The notes under the pieces are model-generated. The model was not told the DNA's origin, did no database searches, and saw nothing but the letters and a program-made list of their open reading frames with translations. From JAKLIX01 sp964605655 (lineage in GTDB: Bacteria > Bacteroidota > Bacteroidia > Bacteroidales > CAIXZF01), in contig CAZSDK010000017.1 of NCBI GenBank assembly GCA_964605655.1, forward strand, positions 1-64,000: a stretch of 64,000 nt of DNA, written 5' to 3'. Numbering within the stretch: position 1 is the first letter of the stretch; each line of letters begins with the position of its first letter. Shown in pieces: positions 26,024 to 36,900 of this stretch. The position numbers were made by a program, and so were the translations under genes.

Positions 26024-29000
26024 TTAATAAGTGGGAAGTTCCAGGATAAATACCAATCCCTGTGTTGCTTTGGCATACACGATAATGGTTCCGCTCATGC
26101 CGGGGCGCAGGATGTTGGCTGGACCATTGGGTTCCGTAAAAGGGATTTGCAATTCAGTCAGCCCTGCGGCGATTCCCTGAACGGTAAAACTTAAGGGCGC
26201 TAAAGCTACACTCCTCAGGATGGCTTCAGGTGCGACCAGATCAGTATTTCCGTTGTTTTTAAATTCGATGGTGATGGTCACGATCCCCTGAGGCCTGGCA
26301 CTTGACGGATAGTACATGTTTACCTCCAGGTCAGGCGGTCCTCCTTCCACCACCAGGAACCCGTCTTCAAGTACGGTATATCCTTCACAAAGCTTGGTGG
26401 CCATCACATCGTACCACCCGGTAGCCGCCTGTTCAAGGTCAAAGGTCACAAAAACCTGGCTCGGATCCACGAAGACCAAGCCTTCACCCAGGATCTTTGT
26501 CTCACCCTGAACAAGATAGACCTGCATCGAAAACTCAAATTTGGACCCCGTCATCTTCACCGTCACATGTCCGTTATTTCCTCCTTCTCCGGCATCAACG
26601 GACACGATCTGGAAATTCAGAATACGGGCAAAGAACGACATGTCCTGGGCCTGTCCTGATGCACTGCTCCCATAGGCCATTAAATAATATGTACCTTGCT
26701 GCAGACTTGGAATGATGATCTGCTGGTTTCCGGCATTCGGATTCCCATAGGCATAATCGTAGGTGGTCCTGGTCGGCAGCTGGTTGAAGCTTATGTACAA
26801 CTCATTGGACCCATTGACAGAATCCCCGAGCATCCGGACCAGGAGGGTCTCATCGGCCAGGTCCATGGGGACTTCGATCCTGAAATATACAGGAACATAA
26901 TCCGTCATGGTTTCCTCCAGCCAGGTGTTCAGGGGCAGCTGGGGAACAGTGACCAACAACTTTTGCACAGAAAAGGCAGTGTTGTTGTCATCATTACCTT
27001 CGTTAATGTTATTCAGAACATCAGTCCGAACGATGATATACCATTCACCAGGGGTAATTCCTGTGAGCAGGCTGGTGATCGACCTGTTGACGGTGGCGTA
27101 AGGTCCTAAGGAGATCGTCCCCGTAACGGAGCCAAACAACAGGTCGTCAATATCCCATACCGTATCGGCAGAGAAGTATACCAGGTCTTTCATATAACCG
27201 GTAGCGGGAAAGAGACCCACATTTTGGATGGTATAGGAAATCTCAAGGTTCTCACCCAGGGCGGCTTCATCAGGCGGAATGACCTGAGTAACCACCAGGT
27301 CGCTGGGAGGCGGCTGTTCAATATTGATCACCTGCTGGGTAACGTTGTTCTCTTCGTCGGGCACCTCATAATTCAGATCAGTGGCGTCGGTCCTGGCCAG
27401 GATGATGTAATTACCGACAGCCCATGAAGGAATGAAAAAGGTGATGGCCGTATCGTAAGAAGCGCCAACCTCCAAAATACCCTGATGCTGTATGGATGCC
27501 AGGAGATGATCACCGCCGTCGATCATGAAATCCGTAGAAAGATAAATCCGGTCGAACCAATAAGAAGAAGGTGTGGCACCGGCACCCTGGTTGGTCACCT
27601 CGACGTTGATGGTGAGCGGTTGACCGGTAGTACCAATGGAAGGACAATCAAAGAGGGAAAAGGTGAGGTCGGGAGGTGGCGTAAGCGTAATGTCCAGGGC
27701 CCGGATCATGCCATTCTGGTCTCTCAACCAACAGATATTGTTGGTCAGGTCCGGATCGTGGTTTTGATTCCATTTGTCGATATAGACATAAATATAATAA
27801 AGACCCGATAGTCCGTTGGGAATGCCCACCGTTTGCCCGTTAGTGTAAGAAGATCCGGGAGCTAATATTCCGGAGTGTACAAAATGGTCCAGATTGATAT
27901 CAGAATCCGGACTTGCCAGGGTGTCGGCCGATAAATACAGATAATCAGACCAATAATTAGCGAGGCTTACTGCCATCCCCTCATTTTTACCTTCCCATCC
28001 CACATTAATATTGGTCCCTGAAAAGGCGGCATTCACCGTATTCAGTCCCGTCCCTACCATATCAACCGGTGGATAGGGTTCACAAAACAGCTGTGACGAA
28101 GAAAGAAGATTATTGTTTTCAGCTATATGTTCGTAAACCTGGTTTCCGGCATCTGCCTTAATATACCAGTAATAGGTATTGGAAGCTATGTAAGCAGGAA
28201 GAGTCGCCGTGATCGTCCTGGTAAAGGAAGAATCAGGCATGAGATGGAGGGAATCTTCTACATTGAACTGATAAACAATATGTTGTGTTATATTCTGATA
28301 ATGGGTCAGGTAGAAGGTTTCATACCACTTGATCCCTGTAAGGTCACCAGGCCCGTTATTCCGGATGGTGTAAGTGATCCCGAATTGAAAACCTGGTGTG
28401 AGGGGATCAGGAGAAATCACGACGGAGACGGGTTCCAGATCGGGCCATGGCGTAAGCTGAACGATCACCGGCAATTCCACCCTGGTAATATTATTGTCTT
28501 CATGGGAAGGTTCAAAGACCGTCTGATGATAATCCGATACAACAAACAGATAGTAAGGTCCTTCAATGCCATTAGGGACGGTGATCAAACCCTGCCTGAG
28601 CAGGCTGTCGCCGGGAGCCACAGTAACACTTTGTGTGACCAGGTTTCCGACGAAACTTGAAGTGGCCTCACTGAATACCGGCGAGGAGGAGAGGTACAGC
28701 TTATCGGTCCAGCTCCCTATAAGACTTCCCGCACCCTGGTTCTTTGAATAATAACTGACCGCTACCTGTTTTCCTGAACCTATGGTATCGGGACACATCA
28801 AGACAGGCACCATTAGGTCAGGAGTCAGGACCTGGGACACATGTGAACATCTCTTAATGTTGTTTTCCTCCTGGTTATGCTCGAAAATATCAAGTTTAGC
28901 ATCTGTAAAAACGAAAAAATAATAGGGACCTGAGATATTGGTTGGTATCTTAACAATAAAGGAATCCTGATAATAATCGTCTGGTTGCAGGGTAAGGTGT

Positions 29001-30964
29001 TTGTGTTTCGAGTCGAGTAAAAACGCTGTATTGGTATTCAGGTTAAGAGAATTGGTAAGATACACCCTGTCCCACCAATAAGCGCTGACAGGATTGGCTC
29101 CCTGATTTTGTACCGTATATTCAATTGTAACAGATTGATTCACCGACACATCCATGGGAGCTAATACCGAAGTGGTCACCAGATCGGGGGGAGGTGTAAG
29201 GAAAATGGTTATGGAGTCACTTCTGAGCCTGTTGTTGTTTTCGAGGGCATGCTCATAAATCTCATTATAGATATCAGCCACGATATAGAAGAAATAGCGG
29301 CCATAGATATAGTTGGGGATGGTCACGGTCTTTGTCATTTCAAAGGTACTGTCGGGAAGGAGGTTCTCTCCAGAGGTGAAAGTCCCCAGGTTCACCGCGG
29401 AGGCATTAAAGACCGTGTCCTGGCTGAAATAAACACGATCGCGCCAGTGTCCTGCTCCCGTGGAAGCCTGGCCGTAATTTCTGACGGTCCAGGTGACGGA
29501 CACCGGGTTCCCTGAGAAGGCGCTGTTCTGGACCACAATCTTGGAAATCCTCAGGTCAGGGACCGGGGATAAGGTAACCAGCATGGTGTCGGCATTGTGA
29601 CTCAGGTTGTTGGTGTTGCTGGTCTCAAGAAGCTGGTTGTTCTTATCTGTCCAGACCAGAAGGTAGTAATACCCTGAAATGCCCTGTGGCAAGGGGAAGG
29701 AGATATTCTGGGTATAGGCTTCCTGCGGGTTCAGATAGGTCATGTTGACATAAGCACCCACATAATAATCCACATCGGTTTCCAGGGTAGTATCGGTTGA
29801 AAGATAGACCATATCGTACCATTGAGATGTCTGGGTCCCGCCATCACCAACGTTCTTCACTTCAAAATCGATGTTGATCGTTTGACCGGAATATGCCTGT
29901 GACGGAGTGTTGATACTCGTTACAATGAGATCGGGAAGGTCCCTGACAGTAAAGGTTTGCGAAGGACTTTCCGTTTGAATACAGGGATTCTTGGCAACGA
30001 CCTTCCATGAGTAGGTCTTTCCGTACTGCAGAAAAGAGCTCACGAGATAACTGATCTGAGTAATGTTCGGCACCAGGGGTGAAGCCGGGACCGGGTCGGT
30101 ACTCAACCATACATACAAGTCATATTGTGAGGCGTTGGCCGATGGGCTCCAGGAGAAAAGCAAAGGCAACGACAAGTTTGTCGCCCCGTCTTCAGGCGTC
30201 ATGTTTTCCACAACTGTCGGATTTTGAAAGAAATACACCGTGACCAGCAGTGAGGCTGTGGCGGTGTCATGGCCATCCGTAACCATGATCTGGTAATAGG
30301 TCGAATTGCCGGGGCTTACCACCGGATTTGTAAGTGTCGAGGAAAAACCTTCAGGACTGGAAGACCAGAAAAATGAAGGCGTACTCAAACCTCCCAGAGT
30401 GGAAAAACTGAGCTGGGTGCTGTCACCAAAACAAAGATCGGGAGGATCAGCCTGAATGGTAACGGTGAGCTTCCGGGTCACATAACCTGACAGGTACAAG
30501 GGAGACGGACTGACCGGATTGCCCTGAATGTCGGTGATCTCACAGGAATTGGTGAACTGCAGCAAGGTACTGCCATGGGAGTATTTGAACCGAAGGTCGA
30601 ACAACTTGTCATTACCCAGGTTGACACCGCCAGGATCGGCCCACATGGCGGCAACCTGGTTGGTGGACCCATTGCTCAGAAAAACACCCTGGCTCAGTGC
30701 CGGGTTCAGATTCAGTACCCTCCCGAACTTCAGCACACTTCCCGAAAAGGAAATGAAAAAAGTGAAGGAGCCAATGTTATTAAAGTCACTGGCATAAACC
30801 GGGACGGTCACACTATCCCCCTGCAGACCGGTCACCGTGTCCATACGGAGGACTACATTCTGCGACTGGAGGCCGGTACTGGGGAACAACATAGGCAAAC
30901 AGAATACCAGTGTCATTGCGATAATCCGTACAGAGTTGTAAATCATTGGTTTCATCTTCATCAT
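26024..30964 (-). CDS. Large secreted CARDB-repeat protein with cohesin-like N-terminal domain
   Basis: The 1646-residue protein has a signal peptide, a cohesin-like beta domain (about 36-165, VTVPVYASDFNNIGSFTFFISF), Ig-like parts (about 170-340) and eight CARDB-type repeats of about 120 residues (about 341-1330). Each repeat begins with [PVS]D[LM] and contains a W-x-D-x-[VIL]-Y-[LF]S core and an E-x-N-N end. About 300 further residues follow, including a pre-peptidase-like segment (near TYYLMAYGSS). There is no T9SS tail. CARDB domains are adhesion modules. Its ATG overlaps the stop of the upstream giant gene (TAATG), so the two are translationally coupled. It may be held at the surface by binding another protein through the cohesin-like domain. 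Confidence 0.8.
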   Translation of the reverse strand: MMKMKPMIYNSVRIIAMTLVFCLPMLFPSTGLQSQNVVLRMDTVTGLQGDSVTVPVYASDFNNIGSFTFFISFSGSVLKFGRVLNLNPALSQGVFLSNGSTNQVAAMWADPGGVNLGNDKLFDLRFKYSHGSTLLQFTNSCEITDIQGNPVSPSPLYLSGYVTRKLTVTIQADPPDLCFGDSTQLSFSTLGGLSTPSFFWSSSPEGFSSTLTNPVVSPGNSTYYQIMVTDGHDTATASLLVTVYFFQNPTVVENMTPEDGATNLSLPLLFSWSPSANASQYDLYVWLSTDPVPASPLVPNITQISYLVSSFLQYGKTYSWKVVAKNPCIQTESPSQTFTVRDLPDLIVTSINTPSQAYSGQTINIDFEVKNVGDGGTQTSQWYDMVYLSTDTTLETDVDYYVGAYVNMTYLNPQEAYTQNISFPLPQGISGYYYLLVWTDKNNQLLETSNTNNLSHNADTMLVTLSPVPDLRISKIVVQNSAFSGNPVSVTWTVRNYGQASTGAGHWRDRVYFSQDTVFNASAVNLGTFTSGENLLPDSTFEMTKTVTIPNYIYGRYFFYIVADIYNEIYEHALENNNRLRSDSITIFLTPPPDLVTTSVLAPMDVSVNQSVTIEYTVQNQGANPVSAYWWDRVYLTNSLNLNTNTAFLLDSKHKHLTLQPDDYYQDSFIVKIPTNISGPYYFFVFTDAKLDIFEHNQEENNIKRCSHVSQVLTPDLMVPVLMCPDTIGSGKQVAVSYYSKNQGAGSLIGSWTDKLYLSSSPVFSEATSSFVGNLVTQSVTVAPGDSLLRQGLITVPNGIEGPYYLFVVSDYHQTVFEPSHEDNNITRVELPVIVQLTPWPDLEPVSVVISPDPLTPGFQFGITYTIRNNGPGDLTGIKWYETFYLTHYQNITQHIVYQFNVEDSLHLMPDSSFTRTITATLPAYIASNTYYWYIKADAGNQVYEHIAENNNLLSSSQLFCEPYPPVDMVGTGLNTVNAAFSGTNINVGWEGKNEGMAVSLANYWSDYLYLSADTLASPDSDINLDHFVHSGILAPGSSYTNGQTVGIPNGLSGLYYIYVYIDKWNQNHDPDLTNNICWLRDQNGMIRALDITLTPPPDLTFSLFDCPSIGTTGQPLTINVEVTNQGAGATPSSYWFDRIYLSTDFMIDGGDHLLASIQHQGILEVGASYDTAITFFIPSWAVGNYIILARTDATDLNYEVPDEENNVTQQVINIEQPPPSDLVVTQVIPPDEAALGENLEISYTIQNVGLFPATGYMKDLVYFSADTVWDIDDLLFGSVTGTISLGPYATVNRSITSLLTGITPGEWYIIVRTDVLNNINEGNDDNNTAFSVQKLLVTVPQLPLNTWLEETMTDYVPVYFRIEVPMDLADETLLVRMLGDSVNGSNELYISFNQLPTRTTYDYAYGNPNAGNQQIIIPSLQQGTYYLMAYGSSASGQAQDMSFFARILNFQIVSVDAGEGGNNGHVTVKMTGSKFEFSMQVYLVQGETKILGEGLVFVDPSQVFVTFDLEQAATGWYDVMATKLCEGYTVLEDGFLVVEGGPPDLEVNMYYPSSARPQGIVTITIEFKNNGNTDLVAPEAILRSVALAPLSFTVQGIAAGLTELQIPFTEPNGPANILRPGMSGTIIVYAKATQGLVFILELPTY

Positions 30965-33900
30965 TATTTACTGATTACCAATATTCTGCTTTGACTTGCC
31001 TGGCTGTGGACCCCGGTATATACCATGCGATAATGATAAATACCATCAGGAAGCGTCGAAAGATCCAGCACATACTGCTGATATCCGGAAGTTTGACTGT
31101 TATTGACTGCTGAATAGACGAGCGCTCCCACCATATTATATATATCCAGCCTGGCGGTTCCCGGTTCTGGCAAAATATAGGGGATCACCGTCTGGTTGCT
31201 GAAGGGGTTTGGAACATTCTGTCCCAGGTAAAATCCCTGGGAGGACTTTTCCAGAGGCAGCACTTTGGGCAGCAGCAGGGTTGCCGGCTGAACAGGCACT
31301 GCCCTGTCATCGGCAATTTCTCCTCCCTCCTCCAATCCTATGTCCGCCTCATCGGGTGGTGAAAGCGAGGCTCTTCGCAGGATCAGTTTCAGGAATAGGT
31401 CACCGGCTTCAAGATTGAGCGACCGTACATTCGTCCAGGCAATACTCAGACGATCACCCGTCAATCTGTAAACACCATCACCTTCAGGGAACAGCACAGT
31501 ATCGAGCATAAAGTAAGCTGACGGCAGATCGAGGGTGAAGGTGGCAGCCCCTGCATTCATGCGTTCTTTTACACTTACAGGAAATACAAATGGCTCACCG
31601 GAGCCTGCCGTGACCATGCCATAAAGCTCTGCATTCAGCAGGTTTTCTTCTTTGAGTCCAGGAATGAAAGAACTGTTTACATCTCCAAAGCAAATCCCGG
31701 TTGCATCCAATACCTTGTCAGAAGTGGTAATGGTGACGCTTCCCGCATCAAAGTACCAGTCACCTGCAGGGAAGGTCTCAATATTCCCGACGCTGCGATG
31801 AAGCACCAGCAGCGCATCGCTGCCGCTAATGGTATTGGATGCATTCACATCGGCCGCTTTAAGGTTCATTCCGCTGAGACTGGCGATCTGTACTACATGC
31901 TTTCCGATCACCAGTGCATCGCTGGCGTTAATGCTGCCCGGGACCTGATCCGTCGAAAAAAGGACCTGGTAGGTACCCTGAAGCAGGTAAGGAAAGAGAT
32001 AGTTTCCGCTGGCATCAGTCACCGTTGAGTCCACGGCATTGTTCTGCTGGTCACGGACCAGCACTTTGACCTGGTTGAGCGCAGAGAAAAGGCTATTGGT
32101 ATAAGTGACATGCCCGCTCAGGGAAAACCGCGGTGTCACACTGATGGTCTGCTGGTCTGAATTGGTACAACCATTGACTCCGGTCACTAATAAAGTGTAG
32201 GTGGTCGTAAATAATGGAGAAGCCGTGGCGTCAAGCAAAGTCGAATCATCAACGAAGATTCCCGGCGACCAGTATTGAGTGTATGGAGGAACCCCACCTG
32301 TCACCTGTGGACTGAAAGTAAAGGACTCTCCACCAAGAATATCCCCGTCGGGACCTGCATCGACCACTGGTTGAGGCTCAACGTTCAAATAGGTATCATC
32401 AGTGGATATACATCCGATACCATTATCGACCGTGAGAATATACATACCTGAGTTATCTGCAGTCAAACCGGTGAGCAGGGGATTTTTCAAGGAGGAGCTG
32501 AAACCGTCGGGGCCCTGCCAAAAATACTGTGTGGGATCCCCATCACCGTGAATCAGGAGGTTGGGCCTTTCAGAGTAACTGCTTCCGGTGGTGAAGGAAC
32601 ACCCGGGCTGGCAGTTATCGCAGTAATTCCCAATGACAGTGCCCGGTTTAAAGGTGTATTGGAAACTTGAATTACTGATCCACTGGCTGTTATCGAAACA
32701 AATCTCCACTACCAGGTTGCTGCTTCCGTCCCAATAGTAGGGTTGTTGCAGTGTAAAGAGGTTTTCTCCCATGACAGGGAAATAAGAAGAAGTACTGTAC
32801 ACATCGGTGAGACCGCCAATAAACTGGTTCAGTACCGATGACTGGGTAGTCCCGATCCTTATGTGAAAGTTATTCATTCCGGGCGATCCTATCCCGTTCA
32901 GCACCACACCAATCTGAGTAATATTACCTGCCCCCAGGCCGGTAAGATGAATCTCCTGGGCCAGGTATAAGTACTGTCCCTTGTGGTCCATAAAATAGGT
33001 GCCAAAAGGATTAGGACCTGTATTCCCGGTATAATCCGTACCATTACCCACTTTGACCTGTACCGGCTGTGATGGAAGGGCATTGATGATATCTGCCTGA
33101 AGGATGATGGAGCTTCCCTCACAAAGAACCGTATCCGCTCCTGCTACTGCAATGGGGGGTAAATACTCAGTGACAACGATGGTATCTGAAGACGGACAAT
33201 TATAAAAGTCCATGACGTCGACATAATATGTCCCCGGAATGGTCACCACAAGCTGACTCTCCGTGGATCCGTCATTCCAAAGATAAGAGCTGTAGCTTCC
33301 TGCATTCAGCAAACGTGAATCCCCGGTGCAGAAGCCTGCATCCGGACCAAGGTCCACGGGCACCATGGGATTGGGAACCAGCAGATAGACCGGGATTTGA
33401 ATGACCGGGTTCAGAGGATCGTTGCTGGTAAGGGTGATGACATGGTTGTAGAGTCCGACCCCAACCGATAGGCGGTTCAGCATGAGAGTGAACGATACCG
33501 AGCTGTTTGGAGGAATGACTCCCGACTCATCGATCCCACCAAACCAGGAGGTGGAACTGGCATTCAGATTATAACTCAGATCCATTAGCCCCTGGTTCTC
33601 AATTACAAGAATATTCTCGGAAGCTTCCTGGCAGGATAGTACCTGGTTAATCACATTTGGATTGGCAACGGCGATAGGCATCTCCCTGCAGTATCCCTGC
33701 AAACATACCTCGTATGATCCTGCATCGCTCTCAACGTAAAAGGTACCATCCTGATTCCCCTGTTCGGTAGGGGCAAACACCACAGGGATCAGGTTGGAAG
33801 AATGAGGAGCGACAACAACATTCTGGAATCCAGGATAATATGACCCGTTTGAAGCAAATAGATCACTTACAAACAAGGGAGTGCAAGTAGGATTTTCAAT

Positions 33901-36900
33901 AAGGAAAGTCAGGGTCTGACTGGTATATTGTGTCAAGGTATCAAAAACCAGGCAATCGCCGCTGATAATAATTTCAGGATCTCCAAATACTTCCATCTGA
34001 ACGGGCATCTGAACATAAGGATGAAACGGATCGTCTGATACCAGTATGATCTTATCTTGATAAACACCTGCATCCTTGTCTTCTGCGAATACCTTGACCA
34101 TCACATCGTGATAATCCCAACCGCCGATGGAATCTATCTCCGGTGTGACCTGATACTTAATAGTATGGTTGATATCAAAGGCAAGCGCCTGGATTTCATA
34201 CGGTTGCAATGCCCTGTTATACAACCTGAACTCATCCAGATCTCCTGTAAAGTACTGATAATCTTCATTATTGAGCAGCCATTTCCCTATAGTAAAGGTC
34301 GTGTTGCCATATATCATAGGGCCCGGTTGGTTGACTGTACTTACAAGAGTTCCGTCGTTATATATTTTCAGATCAACCCCGTCATAAGTGAGCGTGAAAT
34401 ATATCCACTGGTCAAAAACTATCGGACAACTGATGGCCACATCATAGTAATCGATTTCCACTTCAGCTGAAATCTGAGAGGAATCAGCCCTGATGGTGAT
34501 ACCGTAATAGGAATAGTAGTCTTCGCCCATGGCAAGAATGCAGGATACCGGACTCTGCCATTGCGAGGTATCAGGAAACCGAACCCAAAATGCAACAGTA
34601 ATCTCATTGTTGAACAAACTGTTCTGGATATCCCAGGTATTGTCATAATCCATATAATTCTCACTATCAAAATGATATGCTGAAGTTGGATTAGAATTAT
34701 GATCCTCGGTTATAGTAGGCCCATAAGTGTTCAGATGTCTGCCATTCCCTGAAAAATCCTTTGTATTATTATAAAAAGGATAGTACATCAATAATCCTTC
34801 TTCAAGTTCGTCAAACGGGTAGACAGAATAATGCAGCACCCCGTCGCTGTTGTTGAATACCGAGAACCATGTCTCGGTGGAATCCCCGCAATAGACCGAG
34901 TAATAAAGCTGTTCAGGGCTCAGGGAAATATCGGGGTGAGGCGTTCCACTGCCCACCAGGTGGATGCTCAGGTCTCCAATATTGGTAATAAACAGGAAAG
35001 ATCCTTCATAAAAGTCAACCGATTCCGGGGAAAAACGGATCTGAAAAGCCAGGGTATCTCCAGGTTTGAGATTGGTAACAGATTGCAGGGAAGAAAAGGC
35101 ACCCTCTGTTGAATACAGGTCCCATATCTTCAGGGTATCACAGCCGGTATTGGACAACCAAAAACTATAAACTGAAGTTGTGTAAGTACTGACATCCCCA
35201 AAATCATGAAAATCTTCCGAAAGGACCGCCATGGCATCGCCTTCAACATGTAACACGGTGGGTACGATTAACACCGGGTTGACCGGATCATTGGAGTAAA
35301 TCTTAAATGCTGACGGATAGTCACCTGCCTGCAAGTCAGTGCCACTGAAATGTATGGGCACTAGAAGAGTATCCCCCGGAGAAAGGGTATCTGTAAAGGA
35401 TGCGACTTTTAACCCTCCGTCAATGATCACAGTATAATCTTCATACTGACCGTATGTTACATTGGAACATCCATTAGGAAATGAGTAACCATAATACTCC
35501 GAACCGATTCGCATCCGTAAAGGCACATTCAGTGAGGCATTTAGCGGAATCGTCACCTGAGTGGTATGAAAGGAGGATGTACCATAGGATTCACATACGC
35601 TTTCATCGAGGGTGAAGGAGCCATCGTTGTTGTAATCGATCCAGGCTCCGACATTTTCAAGGTAGTTATCACCGGTATAAACTGAAAGGGTATAGGTACT
35701 GCCGGGTTTGACTACGGTGTGTTGGGTAGCTGAATAATCCCTGTATCCTTCAGTTCCGGCACCGGTGGTGGTATCAATGGTATTAAAGATCACATGAAGG
35801 ATTCCCATGCCGCAGCAAGTCCCGGTAGTGGCTGGGTGACAGGCAGCCTCGACCGGGGAGCCAAGCTCTTCCGGTACCCCCGGGATCTGGAGGATCAGGT
35901 CAGCAAGACCTGTATTCAATATCTGTAAAGAGACGGCTGCAGAATCGCTGCAGTACACCCATGCTTCCGGCTGATCCGGTTCAACATCAATCACGGGGGC
36001 ATCGATCCCTGTCCCGTCAATGAAAATCATATAATCGCCCGCATTCGTGTAGAAAATGACGGTATCCCAGAAATACCCCGTCTCCGGCGGACTAAACCGG
36101 ATGGGGATGGTGGTGGAATCTTTCGGTAACACATAAAAAGGGAACTCATCGAAAAAGAACTTGTCGTTGAAGTAGTAATAATAATCATTAACCAAAAGGG
36201 TATCACAACCTGAATTAATGAAGGTGACCTGCTTCACTTCACTGCCTCCGACCATCACCTCTCCGAAATGGAGTTCAGTGGAATCGCTCGTAACTGAAGC
36301 TGTTCCGATGATCTCCATCTGGTTAGGCACCTCGACAGAGAGCTGCAATGGATCATTCGAAGTGAATAACAAACTGTTATAAATCATACCTGAGTTCAAT
36401 CCCTCACTTTCAAAATGAAAAATTAAATCCTGGCTTTCACCAGGCTGCAGGGAACCTTGATCAGGATTCACACTGACATAACCAACCGGCATGGCTGTAG
36501 ATGGCACCCAGGTTGCATTGGAGAAAGTCCCATGATAATTATTACCACTATGATCGAGCAGCGAGGTCCCACTTCCTTCATTAAAATTCCAGTAAGCCGT
36601 CAGCCCTGCCTCTGTTCCAAACAAGGGAACGTTCCTGTATGCCCTGATCTCATCCAGGCTCCGTATGTGGTCCCAGATCCTTATCTCATCCAGTCTTCCG
36701 TTCCAATAACGGCCGGTATTATATCCCACTCCTATATGAACACCGCTCCAGTTGGTGGCCCATCTGTTGCAATAAGAACCATTCACGACCGGGTTACCGT
36801 CAAAATAGGTCCAGACCTGGTTGGTATTTCTGTTCCAGCTCACGGCCACATGATGCCATGTATTGATGCTCAGGGAAGGAGTAATGGAATAGGTGGTCAC

